A stretch of 64,000 nucleotides of DNA from Brucella tritici. Lineage in GTDB: Bacteria > Pseudomonadota > Alphaproteobacteria > Rhizobiales > Rhizobiaceae. The stretch is from NCBI RefSeq assembly GCF_902825325.1, contig NZ_CADEAR010000001.1, positions 248,001 to 312,000 on the forward strand, in the 5' to 3' direction. The stretch's first letter is position 1. Each line of letters opens with the position of its first letter. A model generated the notes under the pieces. That model was not told where the DNA came from, ran no database searches, and saw only the letters and a program-made list of their open reading frames with translations. Shown piece after piece: positions 45,435 to 53,925 of this stretch. Both the position numbers and the translations under genes were made by a program.

Positions 45435-46339
45435 CGGGCTTTCCTCCTGCTGTATTCAAGCATCGTCCACGGAACGAGAATGATCAGAACAGTGGTTAGC
45501 ATGATCGTGGAAGCAGCAAGTCCTTGCCCCAAATTGGCCCAACCAAACATGAAGTCGTAGACATATTTTGCCGGGACTTCCGATGCGATGCCGGGACCAC
45601 CATTGGTCATGGCAACCACCAGATCGTAGAGTTTTACGATGCCTGTCGCGATCAGAACGACAGTTGTTACCAGGACAGGGCGCATCATTGGCAGGATGAT
45701 GAAGAGATAGGTTTTCCACTTCGGAATGCCGTCAACCCGCGCAGCCTTCCAGATTTCATCGTCGACATTGCGCAGTCCAGCCAGCATCAAAACCATGACC
45801 AAACCTGTCATCTGCCAGAGTCCGGCAATGACAATCGCATAGATGACGTAAGTTCGGCTCGACAGGATCGCCATCTGGAAATTGTCGAAGCCTATATCGC
45901 GAATAACTTTCTCGAGCCCAAGTTGCGGATTGAATATCCACTGCCAGACAAGACCCGTCACAATGAACGACAGAGCATAGGGATAGAGAAAGATCGTACG
46001 AAACGTGTTCTCGAAACGGATTTTCTGATCCATCAGGGCAGCAAGGATAAACCCCGTCACAAGCGAAAAGCCCATGCAGAAGACGCCATAGATCGCCAGA
46101 TTGCGGATCGACACATGCCAGCGGGTTGCCGAAAACAAACGCGTATACTGATCAAAGCCAACAAAGTTCAACATAGGCAGGGATTTGGAAGACGTGAAGG
46201 AATACACAACCGTCCAGAGCGTACAGCCAACAAAGACCACGAGAACCGTCGCGATCATCGGAAGTGCTGCAATCTTTGCATTCAGATTGCGAAACATGCT
46301 CGGTGGTTTTCGACGATTGTCCTCTTCCATCAAGGCCAT
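45431..46339 (-). CDS. Carbohydrate ABC transporter permease (MalF-like)
   Basis: The 302-residue permease has about six helices and an EAA-type loop (EIWKAARVDGIPKWKTYLFIILP). It pairs with the adjacent permease to form the channel. The start at 46339 follows a GGAGGAAT-type ribosome site. The 75-bp gap after the binding-protein gene has no clear terminator. Confidence 0.92.
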   Translation of the reverse strand: MALMEEDNRRKPPSMFRNLNAKIAALPMIATVLVVFVGCTLWTVVYSFTSSKSLPMLNFVGFDQYTRLFSATRWHVSIRNLAIYGVFCMGFSLVTGFILAALMDQKIRFENTFRTIFLYPYALSFIVTGLVWQWIFNPQLGLEKVIRDIGFDNFQMAILSSRTYVIYAIVIAGLWQMTGLVMVLMLAGLRNVDDEIWKAARVDGIPKWKTYLFIILPMMRPVLVTTVVLIATGIVKLYDLVVAMTNGGPGIASEVPAKYVYDFMFGWANLGQGLAASTIMLTTVLIILVPWTMLEYSRRKAR

Positions 46340-46414
46340 GATATTCCTCCCTATCCCGATTCTCGGAGTAGCCCTGCACCGTCGTCTCGTAGATGGCGCC
46401 GGACTCGAACGAGA

Positions 46415-47671
46415 CTATTGTGCCTGTTCGATAATCTCCGCAAAGCGTTCCTGAATGTCATCGACCGTCATGTCAGGATTGGAGAAAAACTCAGCCGCCA
46501 GACTTTCAATCTGCCCTTGCGTATCGGGTGCGCGCAATTGCTCCACAGACGGAACGATGTTGTCGGGGTTCTTCAGAATATCTATACCAGCACGCATACA
46601 GCTTGAGGCTGAATCGAGATCGACATCACCACGGATCGGCAGCGAGCCCTTGGCAAGATTAAAGGCAACCTGCGTTTCCTTGGAAACGAGCATACTTGCC
46701 AGCTTGAGCTGCGCCTTGGTGACTTCCGGATCCTTGTTCTTCGGGAAGTAGATCGCATCACCGCCGGTATCCAGATATTGATGAACGCCGAGCCCCGGCA
46801 AGCAGTCATAATCCTTGCCTGCAATCTTGCCCGCAGTACCAAACTCGCCCTGCGCCCAGTCTCCCATGATCTGGGTACCTGCGCGGCCGGTTAGCACCAT
46901 ATTGGTTGCCTCGTTCCACGAACGGCCGACATAACCCGGATCGGCCAGTGAGCGCGCCTGCGCCAGTGCTTCGAAAACTTTCTTCATTTCAGGACCGCGC
47001 GCCGCATCGGCATCCTTGTCTTTGTTGACCTTCAGATAAAGGTCCTTACCGCCAATTGCTGTTGTCAGAACAGTCAACATGCCATTCACCTGCCAACCAT
47101 CCCCCGTCGCCAGTGGCACGATGTTCTTTTCCTTCAGCTTCGGAGCTGCAGCGACGAGATCGTTCCAGTTCTTGGGAGGTTCAGCACCGGCATCACGAAA
47201 GGCTTGCGGATTGATCCACATCCATTCCCAAGAATGAATATTTAGTGGCACACAGTAGAGACGCCCTTCAAAAGTGCAGGATTCCAAGAGGCTCTTCGGG
47301 CGAATAAAATCGGCCCAGCCCTCCTTTTCGGCGAGCTCTGTAAGGTCGGTCATCAAGCCGCCCTGAACCAGCTCTTCAGCCTGCCGTCCGTGATTGAGTT
47401 GGGTTGCGCCCATTGGATTACCACCGAGAATACGGCTGATAATGATCGGTCGTGCGGTAGAGCCGCTACCGGCAATCGCTCCATCGACCCACTTATCGCC
47501 GCCGAGCGCATCATATTTTTCAGCGAGAACTTTGACAGCCGCAGCTTCACCGCCAGATGTCCACCAATGCGTAACTTCAAGATTGGCCGACGAAGCTGAA
47601 TCTGCCATTGTCAACGCTGTCATAACCAGACAAACGGATGCGGTGAGAAGCTTTGCTCTTTCAGTCAACAT
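46415..47671 (-). CDS. Carbohydrate ABC transporter substrate-binding protein
   Basis: The 418-residue protein has a signal peptide (about residues 1-28, ending SASSA) and a type I extracellular sugar-binding fold (VTHWWTSGGEAAAVKVLAEKY; GTQIMGDWAQGEF). It resembles the glucose/mannose-binding (GtsA-like) subgroup. The signal peptide has no lipobox, so it should be a soluble periplasmic protein. The ATG at 47671 follows GGGAGG. Two LacI-type operators lie upstream, one within the leader. The actual sugar is not determined. Confidence 0.9.
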   Translation of the reverse strand: MLTERAKLLTASVCLVMTALTMADSASSANLEVTHWWTSGGEAAAVKVLAEKYDALGGDKWVDGAIAGSGSTARPIIISRILGGNPMGATQLNHGRQAEELVQGGLMTDLTELAEKEGWADFIRPKSLLESCTFEGRLYCVPLNIHSWEWMWINPQAFRDAGAEPPKNWNDLVAAAPKLKEKNIVPLATGDGWQVNGMLTVLTTAIGGKDLYLKVNKDKDADAARGPEMKKVFEALAQARSLADPGYVGRSWNEATNMVLTGRAGTQIMGDWAQGEFGTAGKIAGKDYDCLPGLGVHQYLDTGGDAIYFPKNKDPEVTKAQLKLASMLVSKETQVAFNLAKGSLPIRGDVDLDSASSCMRAGIDILKNPDNIVPSVEQLRAPDTQGQIESLAAEFFSNPDMTVDDIQERFAEIIEQAQ

Positions 47672-47685
47672 TCCATATCCTCCCA

Positions 47686-47704
47686 AATCTGAAACGTTAC
47701 AGAT
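47686..47704. promoter_or_regulatory. LacI-type operator O2, in the binding-protein gene leader
   Basis: The sequence AATCTGAAACGTTACAGAT is an imperfect palindrome centred on CG, with the AACGTT core typical of LacI-family operators. It differs by one base from the same stretch of the perfect palindrome at 47885-47904. It lies 15 bp upstream of the ATG of the sugar-binding protein gene, so a bound repressor would block early transcription. Confidence 0.8.
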
Positions 47705-47884
47705 ATGGTATTGAAAACAATCCCTCTTGCAAGCTCTTAATTTCTAAGGAGCGGAATTCCGCTCTCATAAAGATGCCAACTAGCTGATTTAATGCTCTTT
47801 TCTGTAAGACAATTTTTCGTCTAGTAAGCATCATTCTGTATTTTATCTCGCATTTTATCCAGCATGGAACCGGCAAAGTTCAAG

Positions 47885-47904
47885 AATCTGTAACGTTACA
47901 GATT
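47885..47904. promoter_or_regulatory. LacI-type operator O1, perfect 20-bp palindrome
   Basis: AATCTGTAACGTTACAGATT is a perfect palindrome with a central CG, the hallmark of LacI-family sites. Its centre is 199 bp from the centre of O2, about 19 helical turns. It lies upstream of the sugar transporter operon and downstream of the fdhA-like gene terminator. Confidence 0.85.
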
Positions 47905-47918
47905 ATGTAAACACAAAC

Positions 47919-47949
47919 AAAAAAGGCGCCCGTGAGGACGCCCTTTTTG
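47919..47949 (-). terminator. Terminator after the formaldehyde dehydrogenase gene
   Basis: A GC-rich hairpin with A-rich and T-rich flanks (AAAAAGGCG at the left, CGCCCTTTTT at the right) lies 20 bp after the stop codon. On the minus strand the stem is followed by a TTTTTTGTTTG run, a classic rho-independent layout; it may work in both directions. Confidence 0.8.
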
Positions 47950-47969
47950 TATTTCGAAACCGGCCTCAA

Positions 47970-49160
47970 TCAGGCGGCCTTGTTCAAAAGGCCATGCGGA
48001 TCGAGAACGAACTTCTTCGCTGCGCCATGATCGAAACTCTCATAGCCTTGCGGGGCATCCTCAAGCGAAATGATCTGAGCGTTAACAATCTCAGCGATGT
48101 TCAGGCGTCCGTGAAGGATGGCCTGCATCAATTGACGATTATACTTCAGAACAGGTGTCTGACCCGTATGGAATGACTGTGCCTTGGCCCAACCGAGACC
48201 AAAGCGCAGCGACAGACTGCCTTGTTTCGCAGCATTATCGACTGCTCCAGGGTCTTCAGTGACGTAGAGTCCAGGAATCCCGATTGCCCCGGCAGGACGC
48301 GTTATCTCCATCATCTGGTTCAGCACGATTGCCGGTTGTTCGCCGCCGCTATGACCGCGCGCTTCGAATCCAACAGCATCGATAGCGCTATCGACCTCGT
48401 TGCTGCCTGTGACCTCTGCAATCATGTCACCGAGGCGATCACTTGCCGAAAGATCGATGGGCTCAAAGCCAACTTTCCTAGCGTGATCAAGGCGTTCTTT
48501 GTTGAAATCGCCGATCATGACAACCGCAGCACCTAGAATACGTGCGGACGCGGCGGCAGCAAGACCGACCGGTCCCGCTCCCGCAACATACACAACCGAA
48601 CCAACCCCAACACCGGCCTTTACCGCGCCATGGAAACCCGTCGGCAAGATATCGGATAGCATGGTCAGATCGCAGATTTTTTCCATCGCCTGTTCGCGAT
48701 CTGGAAACTTGAGCAGATTGAAATCGGCATAGGGCACCATGACATAGCGTGCCTGCCCGCCGATCCACCCGCCCATATCAACATATCCATAGGCACCACC
48801 CGCGCGTGACGGATTGACCGTCAGACAGACGCCCGTGTCCTGAGATTTGCAGCAGCGGCAGCGCCCGCAAGCAACGTTGAACGGCACCGAAACAATGTCG
48901 CCCACGTCGAGCATCTCGACATCACTGCCCTTCTCTATGATTTCACCTGTGATTTCATGCCCAAGTACAAGGCCGGGCATCGCGGTCGTGCGCCCCCGAA
49001 CCATATGCTGATCGGAGCCGCAAATATTGGTCGAGATTACTTTCAGTATGACGGCATGTTCCAACTTCCTCCCGTCTGGAGCCGCCAACGCTGGATCTTC
49101 AATATCGCGTACTTCGACGGTCCCGGGCCGCAAATAAACGACGCCACGGTTCTTGCTCAT
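47970..49160 (-). CDS. fdhA: Glutathione-independent formaldehyde dehydrogenase (zinc alcohol dehydrogenase family)
   Basis: The 396-residue enzyme carries the catalytic zinc motifs NICGSDQHMVRGRT and GHEITGEI, and the structural zinc cluster CGRCRCCKSQDTGVC. The NAD-binding AGAGPVGLAAAASARILGA follows. The long C-terminal part with HGRLNIAEIVNAQIISLEDAP fits the FdhA type, which oxidises formaldehyde with tightly bound NAD and no glutathione. It is a single gene with a GGAGG ribosome site and its own terminator. Other aldehydes may be substrates. Confidence 0.87.
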   Translation of the reverse strand: MSKNRGVVYLRPGTVEVRDIEDPALAAPDGRKLEHAVILKVISTNICGSDQHMVRGRTTAMPGLVLGHEITGEIIEKGSDVEMLDVGDIVSVPFNVACGRCRCCKSQDTGVCLTVNPSRAGGAYGYVDMGGWIGGQARYVMVPYADFNLLKFPDREQAMEKICDLTMLSDILPTGFHGAVKAGVGVGSVVYVAGAGPVGLAAAASARILGAAVVMIGDFNKERLDHARKVGFEPIDLSASDRLGDMIAEVTGSNEVDSAIDAVGFEARGHSGGEQPAIVLNQMMEITRPAGAIGIPGLYVTEDPGAVDNAAKQGSLSLRFGLGWAKAQSFHTGQTPVLKYNRQLMQAILHGRLNIAEIVNAQIISLEDAPQGYESFDHGAAKKFVLDPHGLLNKAA

Positions 49161-49261
49161 GTCTACCTCCTCCAGGTCGAACAACACTGACAGATTTCAA
49201 ACAATGCAATGATCGATAATTTTCGGGCGCGAATTAAGAACGCCCGCCTCGAGAAGGTTAC

Positions 49262-49286
49262 AGACTGAACGCACGCTGTTCAGTCT
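49262..49286. promoter_or_regulatory. Inverted repeat upstream of fdhA
   Basis: AGACTGAAC (49262-49270) and GTTCAGTCT (49278-49286) form a perfect 9-bp inverted repeat around 7 bp. It lies 102 bp upstream of the fdhA ATG and 55 bp after the DUF2865 gene stop. It could be an operator of fdhA or a terminator of the gene before it; there is no T-tract. Confidence 0.4.
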
Positions 49287-49340
49287 CAATCGCGACACGT
49301 CTCATTCAAATTGATCTTGGGAAATCGAAGGGCTGTGCCA

Positions 49341-50219
49341 TCACTGCACTGAAAGGTTGGCGCGCTCCACACCCTCATCGAAAATGAAGGCTGGACCAAC
49401 AACACGAACACTACGATCTGTTATCGGCGCAAAAGCAGTTGCCGAAACGCTGGCGCCGTCATTGCGTGCCGGACGGGTATCCGGCAAAGGAACAACGACG
49501 TTCTTGAATGCGCGACCGCCTTTATTTTTGGCCCGCAGCTCGCTGACCTTACCGACATAACCGGCCCAGTCACACTTCTTGAAGTCCCCACTTCCCTGAT
49601 AGTTATAGGCCGTTGGCAATTCAACATAAGGCCTGCCGTTCGAAACGGATACCATATCAGCGGTCTCGCCGTTCGGATCGTTCAGAACATAGAGATCAAT
49701 ATTCTGGCCCTGGCAAATGAACCGGCATTGCGCCATTGTTTCCGTCACACTGTCGGATTTCTGAAACTGGGAATGCGGAGCAGGAAACAGATAACCATCC
49801 GACAAACGCACACAATAAGTCAGAGCGCCTTTGATGCCGTTCGGTACCCATGGTTTGCTGTTCGTTGTAACTGTCGAAGTCTTTGGCCGGTCAAGTTTCA
49901 CCTTTGCGGTTTGACTGGCGGCCGGTTGTTCGATGCATGATCGAGAAGAAAGCGAACTGGACGAAAGCTGCCGCTGAATTTCAGCGATACGTTGAGACAA
50001 ATCGCGGCAAGGATTGAAGAAACCGCCGCGTTCATCGCCTCCTTTGCAGCCACGGCTGCGTTCCAGCGCGCGCAAGGCTGAAAGCTGTCGCTGTGTCATC
50101 AAATCCGCAGCACCGGCTGCTCGCGTGCAAGACGCGGCAGCCAATTGCGGATAACAAAATAGTCCAATCAAAAGAAGCAAGGCGAAAGATTTTGCCACCA
50201 CAACACCTTTGATACCCAT
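49341..50219 (-). CDS. DUF2865 domain-containing exported protein
   Basis: The 292-residue product has a signal peptide (core FALLLLIGLFCYPQLAAA, cleavage near residue 29). A conserved region with cysteines follows: YCVRLSDGYLFPAPHSQF, AQCRFICQG and FKKCDWAGYVGKV. This matches DUF2865, found mainly in Hyphomicrobiales. An RSRGCKGG-FFNPCRDLSQRI segment at residues 54-78 is also Cys-containing. The function is unknown. It lies 12 bp after a small HTH gene and is the third gene of an apparent operon headed by an autotransporter. Confidence 0.78.
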   Translation of the reverse strand: MGIKGVVVAKSFALLLLIGLFCYPQLAAASCTRAAGAADLMTQRQLSALRALERSRGCKGGDERGGFFNPCRDLSQRIAEIQRQLSSSSLSSRSCIEQPAASQTAKVKLDRPKTSTVTTNSKPWVPNGIKGALTYCVRLSDGYLFPAPHSQFQKSDSVTETMAQCRFICQGQNIDLYVLNDPNGETADMVSVSNGRPYVELPTAYNYQGSGDFKKCDWAGYVGKVSELRAKNKGGRAFKNVVVPLPDTRPARNDGASVSATAFAPITDRSVRVVGPAFIFDEGVERANLSVQ

Positions 50220-50231
50220 AACTTTTGATAA

Positions 50232-50480
50232 TCACCGCACCGACAAGAGGGGGAGAGGCGTTTCTACTTCCGAATTCCCACGTTTGGAATTCAGTACTTC
50301 GTCTGGATTCATTTCAGATACCAGCGCGGCCAATGCCAATCGCAAATAAAGAGGCGCGTCAGCGCGATTTATCGCTTTCAACGCAACTCGCGAGATGCCG
50401 AGAGAGTAGGCCAGCTCCTGCTCGGAAGTGTTTAGGGATGCACAGATCCTCGCGAGTTTTTCATATGCATGTCTACCCAT
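50232..50480 (-). CDS. Small HTH (XRE-like) protein
   Basis: The 82-residue protein has a helix-turn-helix-like segment (about residues 8-32: ARICASLNTSEQELAYSLGISRVALKAI) followed by PLYLRLALAALVSEMNPDEVL, the layout of short XRE-type DNA-binding proteins. The ATG at 50480 follows GGAGGGA; the frame is open further upstream into the autotransporter gene. It sits between an autotransporter gene and a DUF2865 gene on the same strand, so it may regulate this operon. The match is by eye only. Confidence 0.55.
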   Translation of the reverse strand: MGRHAYEKLARICASLNTSEQELAYSLGISRVALKAINRADAPLYLRLALAALVSEMNPDEVLNSKRGNSEVETPLPLLSVR

Positions 50481-50533
50481 TACCGTTGTTCCCTCCTCTG
50501 AAATCTGGCGGTTGGTTCCGACCGCCATTACCT

Positions 50534-53281
50534 TCACCATTTTATGTTAAGCCCCAAATTGCCTTCCCATATCCGGTTGCGTTCGCCGCCGAGATTGGTC
50601 GTATAATCTGCTGTCGCAAACAAACTGGCTTTCTCCGTTACGTCCAAAGTCAGACCACCTCCCAGCTCCAGCGAAGTACCCTTCAGGTCGGTTACAACCG
50701 GATCAGTGGCAAAACGCACGGTCTGGTTCGAAGAGAAATTTTGCCAGAGGTTGGCTTTCAAATATGGCCGCAGTTTTCCGATCGATGTTTCCTGTTTGCC
50801 TTGTAATCTGAACCCGATCCGCCCTGTCCACGCATCGTCTGCATCAAACGAGATCGAAGAATAGCGATCAGCCTGATCGTCGAGCGAGAGATGTTGCCAG
50901 ATCAACTGCGCCTGGGGCTCGAATGTCCAGCTTTCACTCAGGGCGATAGGATACCCCCCTTCAAGCGAGGCCGTAACCCCATGCCCGTCAAGGTCGATGC
51001 TCTGCCCTTCGTTCGAGCTCGCATCCCCGCCAAACCAGGTTCCCATAAGTATGGCGTCGAGATACCAGCCTTGCGGACCAATATGGGTCCAATAACCACC
51101 AAAGCTCGTTCCCGTCACTTCGAGGTCACCGACAGCAAGATCGTTCCAGCCAAGTGCCTGCCCGGTAATATCTCCGGTTGCACGCGAATACCCGAAAAAC
51201 AGGCCGAAACGGTCAAAATGTCCGCCATTCGTTTCGCGACCCAGAATATCCTGTCCAGCCTGAATACCAAAGAGCTTTCCATCAAGCGCCGGGGCGACAG
51301 TACCTTTCCATTTCGTGTCGATGTCCTGCCCGAAAACTCTGGCCCAGCTGGCAGGTAGATATCCTGCAGTCTCAAGCAGGTCTTGTTCCCCGCGGCGTTC
51401 GTGGAAGGTCCCGAGGGTGGAAAGCGCAAGATGATGTGCCACCGGCGGCAAAGCCGAATAGACGGGCACTTCCATTCGATAGAGCGACACCACGTCGCCA
51501 TCAACCCGTGTCGCTCCTGGAGAAGGCGGAACTGCTCCATCGAATGGAAGTGCGACCTTCTGTTGCTGGCCCGTGGTATTGTCTGGAGGATTGGGGGCCT
51601 CGGCCGGCTCTGGCGGCGGAGGTGCCTCCGGCGCCGGTGCATCTTCCGTTACCGGGGTTGATGTATCGTCTGGGTTTCCTTCGTTCGGGTCGACAGGCAA
51701 GGTCGCTGGCGGTTGCTCAAGCGCGGGTGGCGGCGCAGTTGTTTCAGGCTCTTCCGGCGTGACAGCGGTTCCGTCCGTCGCAGCAGGTGGCTCACTCCCG
51801 CGTACCAAGGTGGATCTCAGATACCAGTTATCAGTGGTATTTGCTGTTACACCACCCTTGAAAAGAAAATATTCGTAAGCGCCAGCGGCAGCGCGGCCAT
51901 TCAACGAAAACGCATTCCGGCTAGTTGAGGCACCGTTCAACGCCTGCACAACCATGATACCGTCGGCATTCGTGGCAGCACCTGTCCCACCCGCATTCGT
52001 AACCGCAATACTGGTACTGCCGGATGCAACGCCTGTATCGATCACCAGTTTATCAGAAGGTGAATTATCGGAACCGAGAACGGTATCGACAAACAGTAGA
52101 CCGTTCTGCCCAATATAGTTACCCTTGATCGTAAATGTGTCGACAGTGCTCGTTCCACCGTTGGTGAGATCAATTCGCCCTGCATTGAAAACACTTGCCA
52201 GCTGACCCGAAGTGAATGGATTCACGCTACCTTTTGCTGCGCCGCCGTAAACCGTGCTCGTCGCATCAATGTTAAGCCAACCCGTTCCTGTTCCGGCGTC
52301 GCCCAACGTAAGAGCGTTATCGAAAACAAGACGCGTATCATCGGTAAGATTGATAGTTTCCCAGCTATCGAAACGGGCAACTTTTCCCGTCTTTACGTTA
52401 TTGAACGTGAGAACATCGGCCCCACTACCACCGGTAAGCTGCGTGGTCGCACCTATATTGGCATCCGTAAGATTGGCGAGAATAGCCGTATCGTTATCCG
52501 GACCGAGGTCGATCTTCCCATAGATTATGCCACCGCCATTCCATGAGAATTGATCATTGCCAATGCCGAGCAAGACATCACCAGCAACCGTGCCACCCGT
52601 CATTGTTACACTATCGGTTCCGCTGCTGATGCTTATATTGCCGCCAATCATGCCTCCCGAAACGATAATTGTATCGTTTCCAAGCCCTGCGATCAAATTG
52701 CGGTCAATCGTTCCACCGGACATGTTGAAATAGTTATTGTCGAGCTTGAGATTTACACGCCCAATCCGGCCATCCGTCATGACAGCGTAATCGCCGTCGT
52801 CAAAAGCATCGACGATACGCCCACCCGACATGAAAAAGCGGTCGTAACCGTTACCCTGATTAAGCGACCCAATCTCGCCACCAGTTATTTGGAACTCATC
52901 GATATCATTTCCCTGACGAACGTTGCCTGTAACGCTTCCGCCCGTAATGAGAAAGCTATTGAGACCATCGCCCTGATTGACATTTCCTACGATCGAACCG
53001 GAATGAACTTCGACGCGATCTATACCGGAGCCGAACACAACATCGCCATTCAGGGTTCCTGTTCCTCCGGTTGGCAAAAGCAACGTATTATTACCATTGA
53101 TATCTGTAAGACCGCCGGTTGATGCGCCGCTGTCGCAGATGAATGTGTCATCGCCGAGTGTCGGCGAGAACGAACATGCTGCGTTGGCAGGGGCGTCGTG
53201 TAGCAAAACCGTCCCCAAGGTTATCAGCGCTGTACTGGACATGAAACGGATGGCGCGCGAGCCAATATCGAGACAATGCAT
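50534..53281 (-). CDS. Autotransporter with repeat passenger and outer-membrane beta-barrel
   Basis: The 915-residue protein has a signal peptide (about residues 1-35, ending PANAA). A passenger region follows, with about ten tandem 20-residue repeats (about 79-270; consensus G-N-V-x-x-G-x-x-x-D-x-F-x-I-T-G-G-x-I-x). Then come a further beta-rich region (about 275-495), a Pro/Glu-rich linker (about 500-580) and a C-terminal autotransporter barrel (about 650-915) ending in NLGLNIKW. This is the type Va secretion layout used by Brucella-type adhesins. GAGGGG precedes the start. The ligand and any cleavage site are unknown. Confidence 0.87.
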   Translation of the reverse strand: MHCLDIGSRAIRFMSSTALITLGTVLLHDAPANAACSFSPTLGDDTFICDSGASTGGLTDINGNNTLLLPTGGTGTLNGDVVFGSGIDRVEVHSGSIVGNVNQGDGLNSFLITGGSVTGNVRQGNDIDEFQITGGEIGSLNQGNGYDRFFMSGGRIVDAFDDGDYAVMTDGRIGRVNLKLDNNYFNMSGGTIDRNLIAGLGNDTIIVSGGMIGGNISISSGTDSVTMTGGTVAGDVLLGIGNDQFSWNGGGIIYGKIDLGPDNDTAILANLTDANIGATTQLTGGSGADVLTFNNVKTGKVARFDSWETINLTDDTRLVFDNALTLGDAGTGTGWLNIDATSTVYGGAAKGSVNPFTSGQLASVFNAGRIDLTNGGTSTVDTFTIKGNYIGQNGLLFVDTVLGSDNSPSDKLVIDTGVASGSTSIAVTNAGGTGAATNADGIMVVQALNGASTSRNAFSLNGRAAAGAYEYFLFKGGVTANTTDNWYLRSTLVRGSEPPAATDGTAVTPEEPETTAPPPALEQPPATLPVDPNEGNPDDTSTPVTEDAPAPEAPPPPEPAEAPNPPDNTTGQQQKVALPFDGAVPPSPGATRVDGDVVSLYRMEVPVYSALPPVAHHLALSTLGTFHERRGEQDLLETAGYLPASWARVFGQDIDTKWKGTVAPALDGKLFGIQAGQDILGRETNGGHFDRFGLFFGYSRATGDITGQALGWNDLAVGDLEVTGTSFGGYWTHIGPQGWYLDAILMGTWFGGDASSNEGQSIDLDGHGVTASLEGGYPIALSESWTFEPQAQLIWQHLSLDDQADRYSSISFDADDAWTGRIGFRLQGKQETSIGKLRPYLKANLWQNFSSNQTVRFATDPVVTDLKGTSLELGGGLTLDVTEKASLFATADYTTNLGGERNRIWEGNLGLNIKW

Positions 53282-53823
53282 TGAAACCCCTCAGCTCTTT
53301 GCAATGCGGTACTTGCAACAATAGAAGGGCATTTCCTTTCATTAAGCAACGCAAAATATCACGCGAAAAGTGAAACTACTTCCAGGAAACAGAGATAATC
53401 TATCAGAACAAAGAACCGCATCGATTGATCCAATATGCGACACATTCTTGTCGAGTAAACAGCCGCTAAGTATACTTAAAACCGTAAACTATTAATTTTA
53501 TTAGAAAATTCGTCACAACCCCCCTGAATAAGGGAATAAAAACGTATTGAAAGACAACACTCTTAGATTGAAAAGAATAAATCTTTCAATCTAAAGTTGC
53601 CATCCATTGAAAGGCTTACAAATTGAGATAACCATTAACTTTATCTGGAACTAGCAAACTCAACCCGGGTCCTGATTGCACATATGATCCGGCATAGAGA
53701 AACGAATTGATTGAATCCGAAAATCGATAAAGAATCGCTGCTTGATAAGCGCGACATCCTTGCAGACAACAGAACTCCAGCTGCCTTCAGCTAAGCAACG
53801 GAAACTGAAGGTGTTCTCTCCTT
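53282..53823. other. AT-rich promoter region upstream of the autotransporter gene
   Basis: No gene is supported in these 542 bp. The sequence is clearly AT-rich compared with its surroundings. It includes a perfect 11-bp inverted repeat at 53563-53594 and several A/T tracts. It should contain the autotransporter promoter and the end of the small membrane protein transcript. Confidence 0.4.
53563..53594. repeat. Perfect 11-bp inverted repeat
   Basis: TTAGATTGAAA (53563-53573) and TTTCAATCTAA (53584-53594) are exact inverses around a 10-bp spacer. Being AT-rich and about 280 bp before the autotransporter start, it looks more like a regulator site than a terminator. No matching second copy was seen in the window. 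Confidence 0.6.
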
Positions 53824-53925
53824 TCAGAAATCGTCCCTGTGACGGATCGATTGTACATAAGCATAGGCAGTACCCAAAAGCACTGGCACGATTACCAAAG
53901 CAGTCCAGAATAGAATATTGCTCAT
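53824..53925 (-). CDS. Small single-pass membrane protein (33 residues)
   Basis: The predicted product is 33 residues. It starts MSNILFWTALVIVPVLLG, giving one membrane helix (about residues 4-24), and ends with a short basic/acidic tail (SIRHRDDF). A strong GGGAGGGAGGGCAG ribosome site precedes the ATG. The frame is open 66 codons further upstream, but that part has no ribosome site and low resemblance to a protein. I do not recognise the family. Small helices of this kind often serve as subunits of oxidases or transporters. Confidence 0.55.
   Translation of the reverse strand: MSNILFWTALVIVPVLLGTAYAYVQSIRHRDDF

Noticed and set aside
45524-46606. 360-codon plus-strand open frame across a permease gene
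   Set aside because: It is antisense to a clear ABC permease, rich in His, Arg and Asp, and has no ribosome site.
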